A stretch of DNA of 64,000 nucleotides, from assembly GCF_024055665.1 (NCBI RefSeq), contig NZ_JAMXMC010000002.1, forward strand, positions 372,001-436,000, written 5' to 3'. A program made the translations under genes and the position numbers. Shown one piece after another: positions 16,507 to 25,771 of the stretch. The stretch's first letter is position 1; each line of letters starts with the position of its first letter. The notes beneath the pieces were generated by a model. It did no database searches, was not told the origin of the DNA, and saw nothing but the letters and a program-made list of their open reading frames with translations. Source of the DNA: Ideonella oryzae (lineage in GTDB: Bacteria > Pseudomonadota > Gammaproteobacteria > Burkholderiales > Burkholderiaceae_C).

Positions 16507-19002
16507 TCAGCTCACCGTGACGGCCGCGGTGCCGGCCGTCACCACCGCGGTGGTGGTGCGGGCGATGACCGAGGTGGCCGGGGCGCTGCTGCCCACCAGC
16601 CGGTTGACCTGGCGGAACTCGCAGCTCAGCTGCTGGGCCGTCAGCGTCACCACCGAATAGCCCTGGGCGTCGGTGTTGACGTGCTGCAGCCAGGGGTTGG
16701 AGTTCAGCCCGGCCAGCTGCTGGGCCAGCCCCAGCAGCGTGGTGTTGAAGCCGCTGTCGGCCTTCAGGGCGGTCAACACCGTGTCGGTCGTGCTGTCCAG
16801 CGCGGCCTCGGCCATGCCGGCCTGGGCCAGCGCGCCGCGCAGCCGCACGCGGGCTTGCTCGGCCAGGCTGTCCAGCGTGGGCGTGGCCTTGCCCATGGTG
16901 TAGTCCAGCAGGTTGAAGGGCACGCTCAGGGGGCCGGCCGACGTCGGAATGGACAGGGTGTAGACCACCAGCGTGGCCAGTTCGGCCGACAGGTCGCCCA
17001 CCGCGCTGCTGAGGTAGGAGAAGAAGGAGTCCGAGCTCATGCCCGCGGTCACCAGGTCCACCATCACGTCCTGGCCCGTTTCGGCGTCGTAGTCGTCGCG
17101 CACCGTGCCGGCGAAGAAGGCGTGGATGTCACCGGTCAGCGCCACCACGTTCTGGATGGCGTGGTCGCGCAGAAAGCCCATCATCGACTTGCGCTCGGCG
17201 TTGTAGCCGTCCCACTGGTCGCAGTTGAGCAGGAACTTCTGGAAGTAAGGCGCCAGACTGGTTTGCAGGCCCGCGGCGGTGATGAAGCTGGAGCCGACCC
17301 CGTGGGCCTGGATGTCGGGTTGGATCAGGCCGAAGGCGATCACCTGGGCGGCCGCGCCCGCCTGGGCCGTGCTGCCCGCGGTGGCCGCTGACTTGGCGGC
17401 ACCGTAGGCGGCCACGGCGATGCCGGCCTGGATGGTGTTCAGGCCCGCGCCCACGGCGGCGGTGGCCAGGTCGGCGCTCGTCGCGTCGGCGGTGGCGATG
17501 GCCACGGCCGCGTTGGTGGCCGTGGTCTGGCTGGCGCCGGCCGTCATGGCCGCCACCAGGGCCGCCGCCACCGTCACGCTGCCGGTGCTGCTGGCGGCGC
17601 TGCCGATCTGGGTGGCCAGGGTGCCGATGGCGTTCAGGGCCACCAGCGTGGCGATGGCGTCGGTGCCGTTCAGGCCCATGCGCAGCAGCGAGACTTCATT
17701 GCCCCACAGCTTCCAGGTGGTGGTGGCCTGCTTCATCGTGTCCTGCCACCAGGCACGCTGGGTGGTGCCCAGCATGGACACGGGGGCCAGCGGGTCGGCC
17801 GCGCCGGCGGACTGCGTGGCCGCCATCTTGGCGGCGGTGGCCGAAGCGATGGTGGCCGCCGGCACCATGTAGCGCGAGCCGATGCTGGAGCCCACGGCCG
17901 CCTCGGGGAGGGTGTGGTCGGCGCGGTAGAGGCGCTCGTCGGTCATGGCCAACTGGGCCAGGTTGCCGAACTGGAAGCTGCGGTAGATCTGGATCGCGTC
18001 GATGCTGCTGCTGTTGGCGTCGTAGCTCACATCGGCCGGCATGAACTCGAACCAGGCCCGGTTGGCGTGCAGGCGGCGGGGCGTCTGGCGGGTGTTGTCG
18101 GCCGCCCCGGTGGCGGCGTCGTAGGTCCCCAGGTCGTAGGTCTCCGCGTCCTGCCAGCAGTCGTCGCTGAACTCGTGGTCGTCCCAGATGGCGATCATCG
18201 CGAAGCGCTCATGCAGGGCCTGGATGCGGCTGTCGCTGCGGTAGGTCTTGTAGAGGTAGCGGTAGTCGTCCAGCGCATTGGCGTACTTGCCGCTGCTGCC
18301 GTCGGCCTTGGTAGCGCCCTCGGGCAGGGTCATCGCGGCATGGCGGCTCTCCACCAGGCCGGTCTGGAAGTCGGCGCCCACCGTTTCGTAGATGTAGTCG
18401 CCCAGGTGCAGGAAGAAGTCCAGGTCGGTTTCGCTGGCCACCAGGTGCTCGTAGCCGGCCCAGTGGTTGATGCTCCAGTCCTGGCAGGTGATGAAGGCGA
18501 AGCGCAGTTGGTCCAGCGCCGCGCCGCTGGCCGGGGCGGTCTTGAAACGGCCCACCTTGGAGCGCACGGCCCCGGCGGTGAACTGGTAATAGTAAGTCGT
18601 GGCCGGGGACAGGCCGGTCAGCTTGTGGCGGATGGTGCCGTCGTAGTCGGCATAGGCCGTCAGTTTCAGGTCGGCCAGGGCCGTGCCGACCAGAGGACTG
18701 TCGCTGCCCAACATGGCGCCGTTGTCCGCGGCTGTCACCACCAGGCGGATGGCGACGTCCGAGCCACCCTGCAGGGACGCGGCGTCATCCACGCTGCTGG
18801 GTGACACCCGGGTCCACAGCACGATGCTGTCGGGCCGCGGGTCCGCCGAGGCCACGCTCTGCGGGAACTTCCAGTTGGCGCCGGTGGCTTCGGGGGTGCT
18901 GGGGTCGTCCCCGTTGCAGGCGCTCAGCCCGGCAGACAGACCGGCAGTCAGGGAGGAGACGGAGAAGAAGCTGCTCAGCTTCAGAAAGCGACGGCGATCC
19001 AT
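16507..19002 (-). CDS. PhoD-like phosphodiesterase/alkaline phosphatase, Tat lipoprotein, with Ala-rich insert
   Basis: An exported metallophosphatase of the PhoD family. The N-terminus MDRRRFLKLSSFFS is a twin-arginine signal that ends in a lipobox-like LSAC (Cys29), so a Tat-exported lipoprotein is likely. The PhoD N-domain (FPQSVASADPRPDSIVLWTR) and metal ligands are visible: HLGDYIYE (199-206), IWDDHEFSDD (272-281) and ALTGDIHAFF (621-630). At 831 residues it is much longer than typical PhoD. Residues about 445-560, between the conserved WGNEVSLLRM and CDQWDGYNAER, are an Ala/Thr/Ser-rich low-complexity insert, and a second insert lies at about 660-765. It is convergent with rsgA (16-bp gap). 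Confidence 0.88.
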   Translation of the reverse strand: MDRRRFLKLSSFFSVSSLTAGLSAGLSACNGDDPSTPEATGANWKFPQSVASADPRPDSIVLWTRVSPSSVDDAASLQGGSDVAIRLVVTAADNGAMLGSDSPLVGTALADLKLTAYADYDGTIRHKLTGLSPATTYYYQFTAGAVRSKVGRFKTAPASGAALDQLRFAFITCQDWSINHWAGYEHLVASETDLDFFLHLGDYIYETVGADFQTGLVESRHAAMTLPEGATKADGSSGKYANALDDYRYLYKTYRSDSRIQALHERFAMIAIWDDHEFSDDCWQDAETYDLGTYDAATGAADNTRQTPRRLHANRAWFEFMPADVSYDANSSSIDAIQIYRSFQFGNLAQLAMTDERLYRADHTLPEAAVGSSIGSRYMVPAATIASATAAKMAATQSAGAADPLAPVSMLGTTQRAWWQDTMKQATTTWKLWGNEVSLLRMGLNGTDAIATLVALNAIGTLATQIGSAASSTGSVTVAAALVAAMTAGASQTTATNAAVAIATADATSADLATAAVGAGLNTIQAGIAVAAYGAAKSAATAGSTAQAGAAAQVIAFGLIQPDIQAHGVGSSFITAAGLQTSLAPYFQKFLLNCDQWDGYNAERKSMMGFLRDHAIQNVVALTGDIHAFFAGTVRDDYDAETGQDVMVDLVTAGMSSDSFFSYLSSAVGDLSAELATLVVYTLSIPTSAGPLSVPFNLLDYTMGKATPTLDSLAEQARVRLRGALAQAGMAEAALDSTTDTVLTALKADSGFNTTLLGLAQQLAGLNSNPWLQHVNTDAQGYSVVTLTAQQLSCEFRQVNRLVGSSAPATSVIARTTTAVVTAGTAAVTVS

Positions 19003-19090
19003 GGGTCATGCTCCGGAAAAACAAGGGCCCGCAGCGGCGGGCAGCGGGCCATGTTTGCCGGCGACGGTGACCGTCGCGTGACGGGAGTGC

Positions 19091-21124
19091 TCAGTTTTGC
19101 GGCTTGAGCAGCGTCTGCTGCATGAACAGCACCGTGGCGTAGAACTGGAAGTCGGCGTTCTCCTTGCGCTGGAAGCCGTGGCCTTCGTTCTCGGCGCGCA
19201 GATACCACACGGGCACGCCGTTGGCACGGGCCTTGGCCACGATCTGCTCGGCCTCGGTCCAGGGCACGCGCGGGTCGTTCTTGCCCTGCACCACGAACAT
19301 CGGCTTCTGGATCTTCTCGGCGTTGGCCAGTGGCGAGATGCGATCCAGGAAGGCGCGCATCGCCGGGTCGCGCTCGTCGCCGTACTCCACGCGGCGCAGG
19401 TCGCGCCGGTAGCTCTCGGTGTTGTTCAGGAAGGTGACGAAGTGCGAGATGCCGACGATGTCGATGTTGCCGGCGATGCGGTCGGCGTAGTGCTCGGCCA
19501 CGGCCAGGCTCATGTAGCCGCCGTAGCTGCCGCCGGTCACCAGCACGCGGCTCGGGTCCAGGTCGGGCTGGGTGGCGATCCAGTCGAGCAGGGCGCCGAT
19601 GTCCTTGACCGAGTCCTCGCGCTTCATGCCGTTGTCCGCGGCCAGGAAGGTCTTGCCGAAGCCGCTGGAGCCGCGCACATTGGGCTGGATGAGGGTGACG
19701 CCCAGTTCCTGCACGTAGTAGTTGCCCCGGCCCAGAAAGCCCACGCTGGCCTGGCCCTCGGGGCCGCCGTGGATGGCGATCAGCACCGGCCGGCGGCCCG
19801 GAAAGCGCTGCGGGTCGGCGCGTGAGATCAGGCCCGAGATGCTCAGGCCGTCAAAGCTCTTCCAACGCACCACCGCCTGGCGGGCGAACTGGCGGGGGTC
19901 CACGCCTTCCGGGGTGCGCGCCTCTGTCCATTGCTGCACCTGGCCGCTGGCCGGGTTCAGGCTGTAGAGCTGGCTGGGGCCGGCGCTGCTGTTGAGCGAG
20001 AAGGCCAGCTCGCGGCTGGCCGGGTGGAAGCTGGCCTGCCCCACCGTGCCTTCCGGCAGGGCGGGTTGCGGCACCTCGCTGAGGGTGCGGCTGTCCACCA
20101 GGTGCAGCACCTCGCGGCCGTCCTCGTTGGCCAGCACGGCCAGCAGGTCCCCTTCCTCGGTGCTGCTGGCCAGGTCCAGGTCCCAGGGGATGCTGAGCTG
20201 CGCCGGGCGGAGCTGGCCACTCTTCAGGTCCAGGCGCAGCAGCTGGCGGAACTCGCCACGGGCGTCGCTGGTCAGCAGCAGGCCCTGGCCGTCAGGCTGA
20301 AAGGCCTGGGGGAACCAGGTGGTGGCGGCGGTGTCTCCGGCCTGGGGCAGCAGCTGGCGCTTCTCGCCGCTGGCCAGGTCGAGCAGCCAGACCTCGGTGC
20401 GGTTGGCCGACAGGTAGTGCAGCAACGCCACCTGGCGGTCGTCGGGCGAGACGGCCTGGGCCTCCCAGCCCGTGCCGGGCAGGGTGGCGACGGCGCGGCG
20501 GCCCTCGGGGTGCAGCGGGTCGCCCAGCCAGAGCGTGGTGTCCACGCTGGCGCGGCTGCCGCCCGGGGCCGTGCGGTCCAGCGGCACCGCGGTGTAGAGC
20601 AGGCGGGCCGGCGGCGCCTCTGCGCCCGGGGCGGTGTTGCCGTGCAGCCAGACGTTCATGGCGTAGCGCTGGCCGGGCTCCACCAGCGGGGTCACCACGC
20701 GGGTGTCCAGGTCCAGTCGGTAGAGCTGGTCGGCCTCGTTGCCGCCGGCCGCGCGCTGGAAGACGATGTAGCGGCCGTCGCGCGGGTCGTAGCGGCCCAC
20801 CCGCACCGGGTCGGCGAACTCGGTCAGGGCCTCCGGCTCGGCCATCGGGCCGCTCAGGCGGTAGAGCTGCGGTGTGCTGGCGCCCTGGGCGCGGTGGCTG
20901 ATCAGCATCTCGCGCCGGTTCGGATGCCAGTCGACGAAGCTGTCGCCGCTGAACTCGGTGTACTTCTCCACCGCCTTGACCAGGCTCATCGGCACCGGCG
21001 GAATGCCTTGCACCACCAGGTTGGGGTTGGGCGCCAGCAAGCCGCTGTCGGCGGAGGGCAGCGAGCTGCAGGCGCTGGCCAGCAGCGCGGTGATCAGGCA
21101 CAGGGCGGTCGTCGTGTGGCGCAT
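19091..21124 (-). CDS. S9 family peptidase lipoprotein (DPP-IV/acylaminoacyl type)
   Basis: A 677-residue exported serine peptidase. The signal peptide ends in a lipobox (LLASAC, Cys about 19), predicting a membrane-anchored lipoprotein. The N-terminal two-thirds are beta-propeller repeats of WD40-like type. The C-terminal alpha/beta hydrolase has the motif GGSYGGYMSLAVAEHYADR (nucleophile Ser about 534), FVVQGKNDPRVPWTEAEQI (Asp) and NEGHGFQRKEN (His about 649). It would release dipeptides or acyl-amino acids from peptides. It is adjacent to the PhoD-like gene (88 bp) on the same strand and divergent from the MFS gene. Confidence 0.9.
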   Translation of the reverse strand: MRHTTTALCLITALLASACSSLPSADSGLLAPNPNLVVQGIPPVPMSLVKAVEKYTEFSGDSFVDWHPNRREMLISHRAQGASTPQLYRLSGPMAEPEALTEFADPVRVGRYDPRDGRYIVFQRAAGGNEADQLYRLDLDTRVVTPLVEPGQRYAMNVWLHGNTAPGAEAPPARLLYTAVPLDRTAPGGSRASVDTTLWLGDPLHPEGRRAVATLPGTGWEAQAVSPDDRQVALLHYLSANRTEVWLLDLASGEKRQLLPQAGDTAATTWFPQAFQPDGQGLLLTSDARGEFRQLLRLDLKSGQLRPAQLSIPWDLDLASSTEEGDLLAVLANEDGREVLHLVDSRTLSEVPQPALPEGTVGQASFHPASRELAFSLNSSAGPSQLYSLNPASGQVQQWTEARTPEGVDPRQFARQAVVRWKSFDGLSISGLISRADPQRFPGRRPVLIAIHGGPEGQASVGFLGRGNYYVQELGVTLIQPNVRGSSGFGKTFLAADNGMKREDSVKDIGALLDWIATQPDLDPSRVLVTGGSYGGYMSLAVAEHYADRIAGNIDIVGISHFVTFLNNTESYRRDLRRVEYGDERDPAMRAFLDRISPLANAEKIQKPMFVVQGKNDPRVPWTEAEQIVAKARANGVPVWYLRAENEGHGFQRKENADFQFYATVLFMQQTLLKPQN

Positions 21125-21210
21125 GGGGTGGACGCGTGACAGGAACGGAGGAGGGCCGCGTCCCGGTTGGGGATGGCCCGCATGGACTCCGGAATGTACC
21201 GTTCCGGCCC

Positions 21211-22503
21211 ATGAACGCCAGCCCCGTCCCGCCCGAGCCGCGGTTTGCCCTGCCGGTGGCCATGCGCTGGCTGCTGGGCTGCGACGCCCTGATGCTGACC
21301 GCCTGGCGGGCCGGCCAGGTGGCCTTGCCCTGGTGGGTGCTGCAAGCAGGGGGGGCCCGGCACCTGGCGCTCTATGCCGTGTCGGCGGGGGCGATGAGCC
21401 TGCTGGCCATGCCGCTGCTGGCTCCGCTGGGGGACCGGTTCGGCAAGCGGCGCCTGGTGGCCCTGGGGCTGTGGGCCATGGCGCTGCAGGCCGGCGGCCT
21501 GGCCGCGCTGTGTCTCACCGGGCGTTACAGCCTCGCGGGGGTGCTGCTGCTCACCGCCTGGGGCATGGGGGCCTTTGCCGTCATCACCCCGGCCGCGCTC
21601 AGCGTCACGCCCGAGCTGCTGCCGCCGGCCCAGCTGACGCGGGGCCTGGGCCTGCAGAAGAGTGCCCAGGCCATCGGCCGCGTGCTGGGTCCGGTGCTGG
21701 CGGGCTCGGTGCTGGGCGTGGCCGGCGTGGGCATGGCGCTGGCGCTGTACCTGGGGCTGATGCTGGTGGCGGCCGCGATGGCCCAGCAGCTGTTGCGCCA
21801 CGGCGGGCTGCCGCCGCCCACCGCCGGCGAGGCGCCGCGGGCCTGGTGGCAGGCGTTGCGCAGCGGCTGGCAGGTGAAGTGGGCGATGCCCCTGGAGCGC
21901 TACTGGACGCTGGCGACCTTTGTGGTCAGCCTCTTCGTGCAGCTGGGCATGGGCCTGCTGTTGCCGCTGAAGGTCCAGTCCCTGGGCTTGGGCGGGGGCT
22001 GGCTGGGGGCCTGTGAGGCCGCGCTGGCGGTGGGCGCGCTGGCCGCTGCGCTGGGCGGCTCGGGGGCCCTGGTGCGGCGTTGGGGCCGGCCGGTCACCAG
22101 CTACGGCGCGCTGGCCGGCCAGGTGCTGGCGCTGGCCGGGCTGGCCGGGTTGCGGCAGGGGCCGTGGCTGCTGCCGGTGCTGGGCCTGCTGGGCGCCAGC
22201 GTCACCACGGTGCAGTTGGTGGGGCAGACGCAGCGCCTGCTGGCCGTGCCACCGCATTACCGGGCCCGGCTCACCGCGGTCAACCTGACGGTGATGCAGG
22301 CCGCGGCGGCGCTGGGGCCCGCCCTGGCGGGCTGGGGCCTGCAGCACGCCGGGGTGGATGTGCTGTATGCCGGCGCGGCCTTGGGCACCTTGCTGGGCCT
22401 GGGCGCCTACCTGTGCATCCCGGGCTACCGGGCCTTTTTGAGCCTGCCGGCCGAGGCCGCTCAGGGGGCCTACCAGCGTCGCCATCCCGGGCTGTTTCGC
22501 TGA
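21211..22503 (+). CDS. MFS-type membrane transporter
   Basis: A 430-residue inner-membrane protein with about 12 hydrophobic segments and the MFS motif A-like loop GDRFGKRRLVALG between helices 2 and 3 (about residues 72-84). A central cytoplasmic loop lies around residue 200 (GGLPPPTAGEAPRAW). It resembles MFS drug-exporter subfamilies related to enterobactin exporter EntS or MdtH, but the substrate is not evident. The ATG at 21211 is preferred; the upstream frame to 21136 is arginine/glycine rich and not membrane-like. It is divergent from the S9 lipoprotein gene with an 86-bp gap. Confidence 0.8.
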   Translation: MNASPVPPEPRFALPVAMRWLLGCDALMLTAWRAGQVALPWWVLQAGGARHLALYAVSAGAMSLLAMPLLAPLGDRFGKRRLVALGLWAMALQAGGLAALCLTGRYSLAGVLLLTAWGMGAFAVITPAALSVTPELLPPAQLTRGLGLQKSAQAIGRVLGPVLAGSVLGVAGVGMALALYLGLMLVAAAMAQQLLRHGGLPPPTAGEAPRAWWQALRSGWQVKWAMPLERYWTLATFVVSLFVQLGMGLLLPLKVQSLGLGGGWLGACEAALAVGALAAALGGSGALVRRWGRPVTSYGALAGQVLALAGLAGLRQGPWLLPVLGLLGASVTTVQLVGQTQRLLAVPPHYRARLTAVNLTVMQAAAALGPALAGWGLQHAGVDVLYAGAALGTLLGLGAYLCIPGYRAFLSLPAEAAQGAYQRRHPGLFR

Positions 22504-22621
22504 ATCGGGCGGTATCGGCGGCGGCCAGGGCTCTCTGGATGGGGATCGACCCTGTCGGCATTTGTCCGACAGCCTGCCGCGTGCGTGCGCCGACAGCCGG
22601 CACCGGCCCGCGCCGATGTTG

Positions 22622-22631
22622 CCCCCGGGGG
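22622..22631. other. CCCCCGGGGG palindrome
   Basis: A 10-bp perfect palindrome lies in the 184-bp gap between the MFS gene and the small ORF at 22688. It may be part of a terminator or a spacer repeat; nothing else of note was seen in the gap. Confidence 0.25.
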
Positions 22632-22687
22632 TGTCTGCCTAGAGTTTCGGTCATGGCATCCGCCCCTGGGTGCCGGGAGACAACACC

Positions 22688-22924
22688 ATGGTCAGTCTGC
22701 ACACCGCCTGTGGCGCGACGGCCTCCGACCTCGCGCAAACGCAGTACCTGCTCCGGTTCGAGTCCCTGTTTCATGCCGGCCGCGGCATGGCTTTTCCCTG
22801 TGATGCGCAGGGCCATGTGGACCTCGACGGCATGACCGACCGGGCCCGCGACAGCTACCTCTACGCCCGTGCCGTGATCGGCAGGGAGTACGCCTTTCCC
22901 CAGGTGCTGTCGCTGGCGCACTGA
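22688..22924 (+). CDS. Small conserved hypothetical protein
   Basis: A 78-residue soluble protein of unknown function. It has clear coding character: GC-rich third positions and a conserved-looking core (YLLRFESLFHAGRGMAFPCDAQGHVDLDGM...RDSYLYARAVIGREYAFP, read in pieces). I recognise similar short proteins from other Burkholderiales as hypothetical proteins only. The start is the ATG at 22688 (MVSLHTACG); an upstream frame to 22670 adds six residues. It has no signal peptide, membrane segment or known motif. It stands alone, 58 bp upstream of the DusC-like gene on the same strand. Confidence 0.65.
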   Translation: MVSLHTACGATASDLAQTQYLLRFESLFHAGRGMAFPCDAQGHVDLDGMTDRARDSYLYARAVIGREYAFPQVLSLAH

Positions 22925-22982
22925 GCCGGCCGGGCCGGCTGCGGGTATCGTCTCGGGTTTGCTTGCGCCTGCCCGATCTGCG

Positions 22983-24152
22983 ATGAACCTGCTGCTGGCC
23001 CCGATGGAAGGGCTGCTCGACGCCACGCTGCGCGATGTACTGACCCGTGCGGGCGGCATCAGCCGCTGCGTCAGCGAGTTCATCCGCGTCACCGACACCC
23101 TGCTGCCCGAGCGGGTGTTCTTCCGCGTCATGCCGGAGCTGGCCGACGGCGGCTGCACCCCGGCGGGTGTGCCGGTGCGGGGGCAGTTGCTGGGCTCTGA
23201 CCCAGTCTGCCTGGCCGACAACGCCGCCCGTCTGGCCAGCCTCAGCCCCCATGGGGTGGACCTGAACTTCGGCTGCCCCGCCAAGGTGGTGAACCGCCAT
23301 GGCGGCGGCGCCGCGCTGCTGGACGAGCCGGAGCTGATGCACCGCATCCTGCGCGAGGTCTGCCGCACCGTGCCGGCCGGCACGGTCGTTTCGGCCAAGA
23401 TGCGCCTGGGCACCCAGGATGACGCCCGCGCCGTCGAATGCGCCCAGGCCCTGGCCGAGGGCGGAGCGAAGGAATTGGTGGTGCACGGCCGCACCAAGCT
23501 GCAGGGCTACCGGCCGCCGGCCCACTGGGACCGCATCGGCGCCATCCGCGAGGCCGTGGCGGTGCCCGTCGTGGCCAACGGCGAGATCTGGACGGTGGAC
23601 GATGCCCGCCGCTGCCAGGCCGAGAGCGGCTGCACCGACCTGATGCTGGGCCGTGGCATGGTCTGCGACCCGGGCCTGGCCTTGGCCGTGCGGGCGGCCG
23701 TGGCGGGCGAGAGCGCAGGCGAGGGGGCAGGCACGGGGGCCCGGGCGCCGACCGGGCTGGACTGGGCCGCACTGCAGCCGCTGCTGGCGGTTTTCTGGGA
23801 CCGGGTGCGGCTGCACATCGTTCCGCGCCACCAGGCCGGCCGGCTCAAGCAGTGGCTCAACCTGCTGCGCCGGCACCACCCCGAGGCCGAGGCGGCCTAC
23901 CAGGCCTGGCGTGGCGAGACCGACGGCCGGCGCATCGCGCTGGGGCTGCTGGGCCCCGAGGGCGCGGGCCCCGGCGGCGAGGGGCGCACGGCGGGGGCCC
24001 GGTACACTGCAGGGTCGCTCCCGTCTGGCGGAGCCTTTGTCCCAACGCTTTCTCCGCGCCATGTCCCTGTCTTCCAAGGTCCCGGCGACCTCGGTGTTCG
24101 AACTCAAGAGCGCTGCGCTGACCGTCCTGGCGCTGCAACTCAAGACGTCTGA
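22983..24152 (+). CDS. dusC: tRNA-dihydrouridine synthase, DusC-like, with C-terminal overrun into minC
   Basis: FMN-dependent enzyme that reduces specific uridines of tRNA to dihydrouridine. The TIM-barrel is clear: LLLAPMEGLLD at the start, DLNFGCPAKVVNRHGGGAALL (catalytic Cys about 97), VSAKMRLG, ELVVHGRTKLQGYRPPAHW, VPVVANGEIW, and the family-C end RLKQWLNLLRR. DusC proteins are usually near 310-330 residues; this frame stays open for 389. The last 60 residues have no conserved look and overlap minC by 92 bp in another frame. Either the gene truly overlaps or the ancestral stop was lost. Confidence 0.88.
   Translation: MNLLLAPMEGLLDATLRDVLTRAGGISRCVSEFIRVTDTLLPERVFFRVMPELADGGCTPAGVPVRGQLLGSDPVCLADNAARLASLSPHGVDLNFGCPAKVVNRHGGGAALLDEPELMHRILREVCRTVPAGTVVSAKMRLGTQDDARAVECAQALAEGGAKELVVHGRTKLQGYRPPAHWDRIGAIREAVAVPVVANGEIWTVDDARRCQAESGCTDLMLGRGMVCDPGLALAVRAAVAGESAGEGAGTGARAPTGLDWAALQPLLAVFWDRVRLHIVPRHQAGRLKQWLNLLRRHHPEAEAAYQAWRGETDGRRIALGLLGPEGAGPGGEGRTAGARYTAGSLPSGGAFVPTLSPRHVPVFQGPGDLGVRTQERCADRPGAATQDV
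24003..24008 (+). promoter_or_regulatory. Candidate -10 box TACACT for minCDE
   Basis: TACACT lies 53 bp upstream of the minC ATG, inside the 3' extension of the dusC frame. The same hexamer type (TACACT/TACAAT) recurs before other genes in this window. No good -35 was found, so this is tentative. Confidence 0.35.
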
Positions 24153-24903
24153 TCTGGCGTCCCTGGCCGAGGCCCTGGCGGCCCGCTACGGTGCCACGCC
24201 GGGCCTGTTCGAGCACGAGCCGCTGTGCGTGGACCTCAGCCTGCTGCGCGACGAGGCCGAGTTGCCTGACTTTGAGGGCTTGGTGGCGCTGTTGCGCCGC
24301 CATGGCTTCAACCCGATGGCCGCCCGCGGCGGCAATCCCGAACAGATGGCCGCGGCGCTGAGCGCCGGCCTGGCCGAGGCCCCCGATGTGAGCCAGCCGC
24401 GCCCCGAGGCGGCGCCGGCTGTGGCCGAAGCCCCCGCCCCGGAGCCGACGGCGGCCACCCCGGCCCAGGCCGAGCTGCCGCTCGCCGAGCCGGCTCCAGC
24501 GGCCCAACGGACCCCGGTCGCCGAAGCGCTTGAAGCTGCCGAACCCGCCGCCGAGGCACCGTCAGCCCCGGCCACCGTCATCATCGACAAGCCGCTGCGC
24601 TCGGGCCAGCAGGTGTATGCCCGCGGGGCCGACCTGATCGTGCTGGCCGTGGTGAGCTTCGGTGCCGAGGTGATCGCCGACGGCAGCATCCACGTGTACG
24701 CGCCGCTGCGGGGCCGGGCGATTGCCGGCGCAAAGGGCGACACCCAGGCCCGCATCTTTGCCGCCTGCATGGAGCCGCAGCTGGTCTCCATCGCCGGCAC
24801 CTGGCGCACCACCGAGGCCGGCCTGCCGCCCGAGGTGGCCGGCAAGCCCGCCCAGGTGCGCCTGGACGGGGACAAGCTGCTGTTCGAGCCCCTGAAGTTC
24901 TGA
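24061..24903 (+). CDS. minC: Septum site-determining protein MinC
   Basis: FtsZ assembly inhibitor that works with MinD to block division at the poles. The 280 residues comprise an N-terminal MinC domain (about 1-105: FELKSAALTVLALQLKT...), a long Ala/Pro/Glu-rich linker (about 110-178) and the C-terminal beta-helix domain (about 180-275) with RSGQQVYARGADLIVLAVVS, GAEVIADGSIHVYAPLRGRA and AGAKGDTQARIFA, which bind MinD. It is first in the minCDE operon: 47 bp before minD, followed by minE. Its first 92 bp overlap the open end of the dusC frame. Confidence 0.95.
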   Translation: MSLSSKVPATSVFELKSAALTVLALQLKTSDLASLAEALAARYGATPGLFEHEPLCVDLSLLRDEAELPDFEGLVALLRRHGFNPMAARGGNPEQMAAALSAGLAEAPDVSQPRPEAAPAVAEAPAPEPTAATPAQAELPLAEPAPAAQRTPVAEALEAAEPAAEAPSAPATVIIDKPLRSGQQVYARGADLIVLAVVSFGAEVIADGSIHVYAPLRGRAIAGAKGDTQARIFAACMEPQLVSIAGTWRTTEAGLPPEVAGKPAQVRLDGDKLLFEPLKF

Positions 24904-24950
24904 CCGTTTTCGCAAAAGTTTTCCGAAAAGTTTCGAAAGGACCTGTACCG

Positions 24951-25766
24951 ATGACCAAGATCGTCGTGGTGACCTCTGGCAAGGGAGGTGTGGGCAAGAC
25001 CACCACATCGGCCAGCTTCGCCTCCGGCCTGGCCCTGCGCGGCTTCAAGACGGCCGTGATCGACTTCGATGTCGGCCTGCGCAACCTGGACCTGATCATG
25101 GGCTGCGAGCGCCGCGTGGTCTATGACCTGATCAACGTGATCCACAACGAGGCCAGCCTCAAGCAGGCGCTGATCAAGGACAAGCAGTGCGACAACCTGT
25201 TCGTTCTGGCCGCCTCGCAGACGCGTGACAAGGACGCGCTGACTCAGGAGGGCGTGGAGCGGGTGCTGAACGATCTCAAGGAGATGGGCTTCGATTACAT
25301 CGTCTGCGACTCGCCGGCCGGCATCGAAACCGGCGCGCTGATGGCCATGCACTTCGCCGACGAGGCGCTGGTGGTGACCAACCCCGAGGTGTCCTCGGTG
25401 CGCGACTCTGACCGCATCCTGGGCATCCTGGCGTCCAAGACCCAGCGTGCCATCTCCGGCGCCGAGCCGATCAAGGAGCACCTGCTGATCACCCGCTACA
25501 ACCCCAACCGGGTGGTGGGTGGCCAGATGCTGTCGCTGGAAGACATCCAGGAGATCCTGCGCATTGAGCTGATCGGCGTGATCCCGGAATCGGAAAGCGT
25601 GCTGGAGGCCTCCAACCAGGGCCTGCCGGCGGTGCACCTCAAGGGCACCGACGTGTCCGAGGCCTACCAGGACGTGGTCGCCCGCTTCCTGGGTGAAGAC
25701 AAGCCCATGCGCTTCACCGATGCCGTCAAGCCCGGCTTCTTCAAGCGCATCTTCGGAGCGAGGTGA
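24951..25766 (+). CDS. minD: Septum site-determining ATPase MinD
   Basis: Membrane-associated ParA-type ATPase (271 residues) that recruits MinC and oscillates with MinE. The deviant Walker A is [11 protein letters not shown] (residues 9-19). Switch regions [17 protein letters not shown] and [11 protein letters not shown] are present. The C-terminal amphipathic membrane-targeting helix is [12 protein letters not shown] Shine-Dalgarno-like GAAAGGA precedes the ATG at 24951. The stop codon overlaps the minE start region. Confidence 0.97.
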   Translation: MTKIVVVTSGKGGVGKTTTSASFASGLALRGFKTAVIDFDVGLRNLDLIMGCERRVVYDLINVIHNEASLKQALIKDKQCDNLFVLAASQTRDKDALTQEGVERVLNDLKEMGFDYIVCDSPAGIETGALMAMHFADEALVVTNPEVSSVRDSDRILGILASKTQRAISGAEPIKEHLLITRYNPNRVVGGQMLSLEDIQEILRIELIGVIPESESVLEASNQGLPAVHLKGTDVSEAYQDVVARFLGEDKPMRFTDAVKPGFFKRIFGAR

Positions 25767-25771
25767 TGCCC

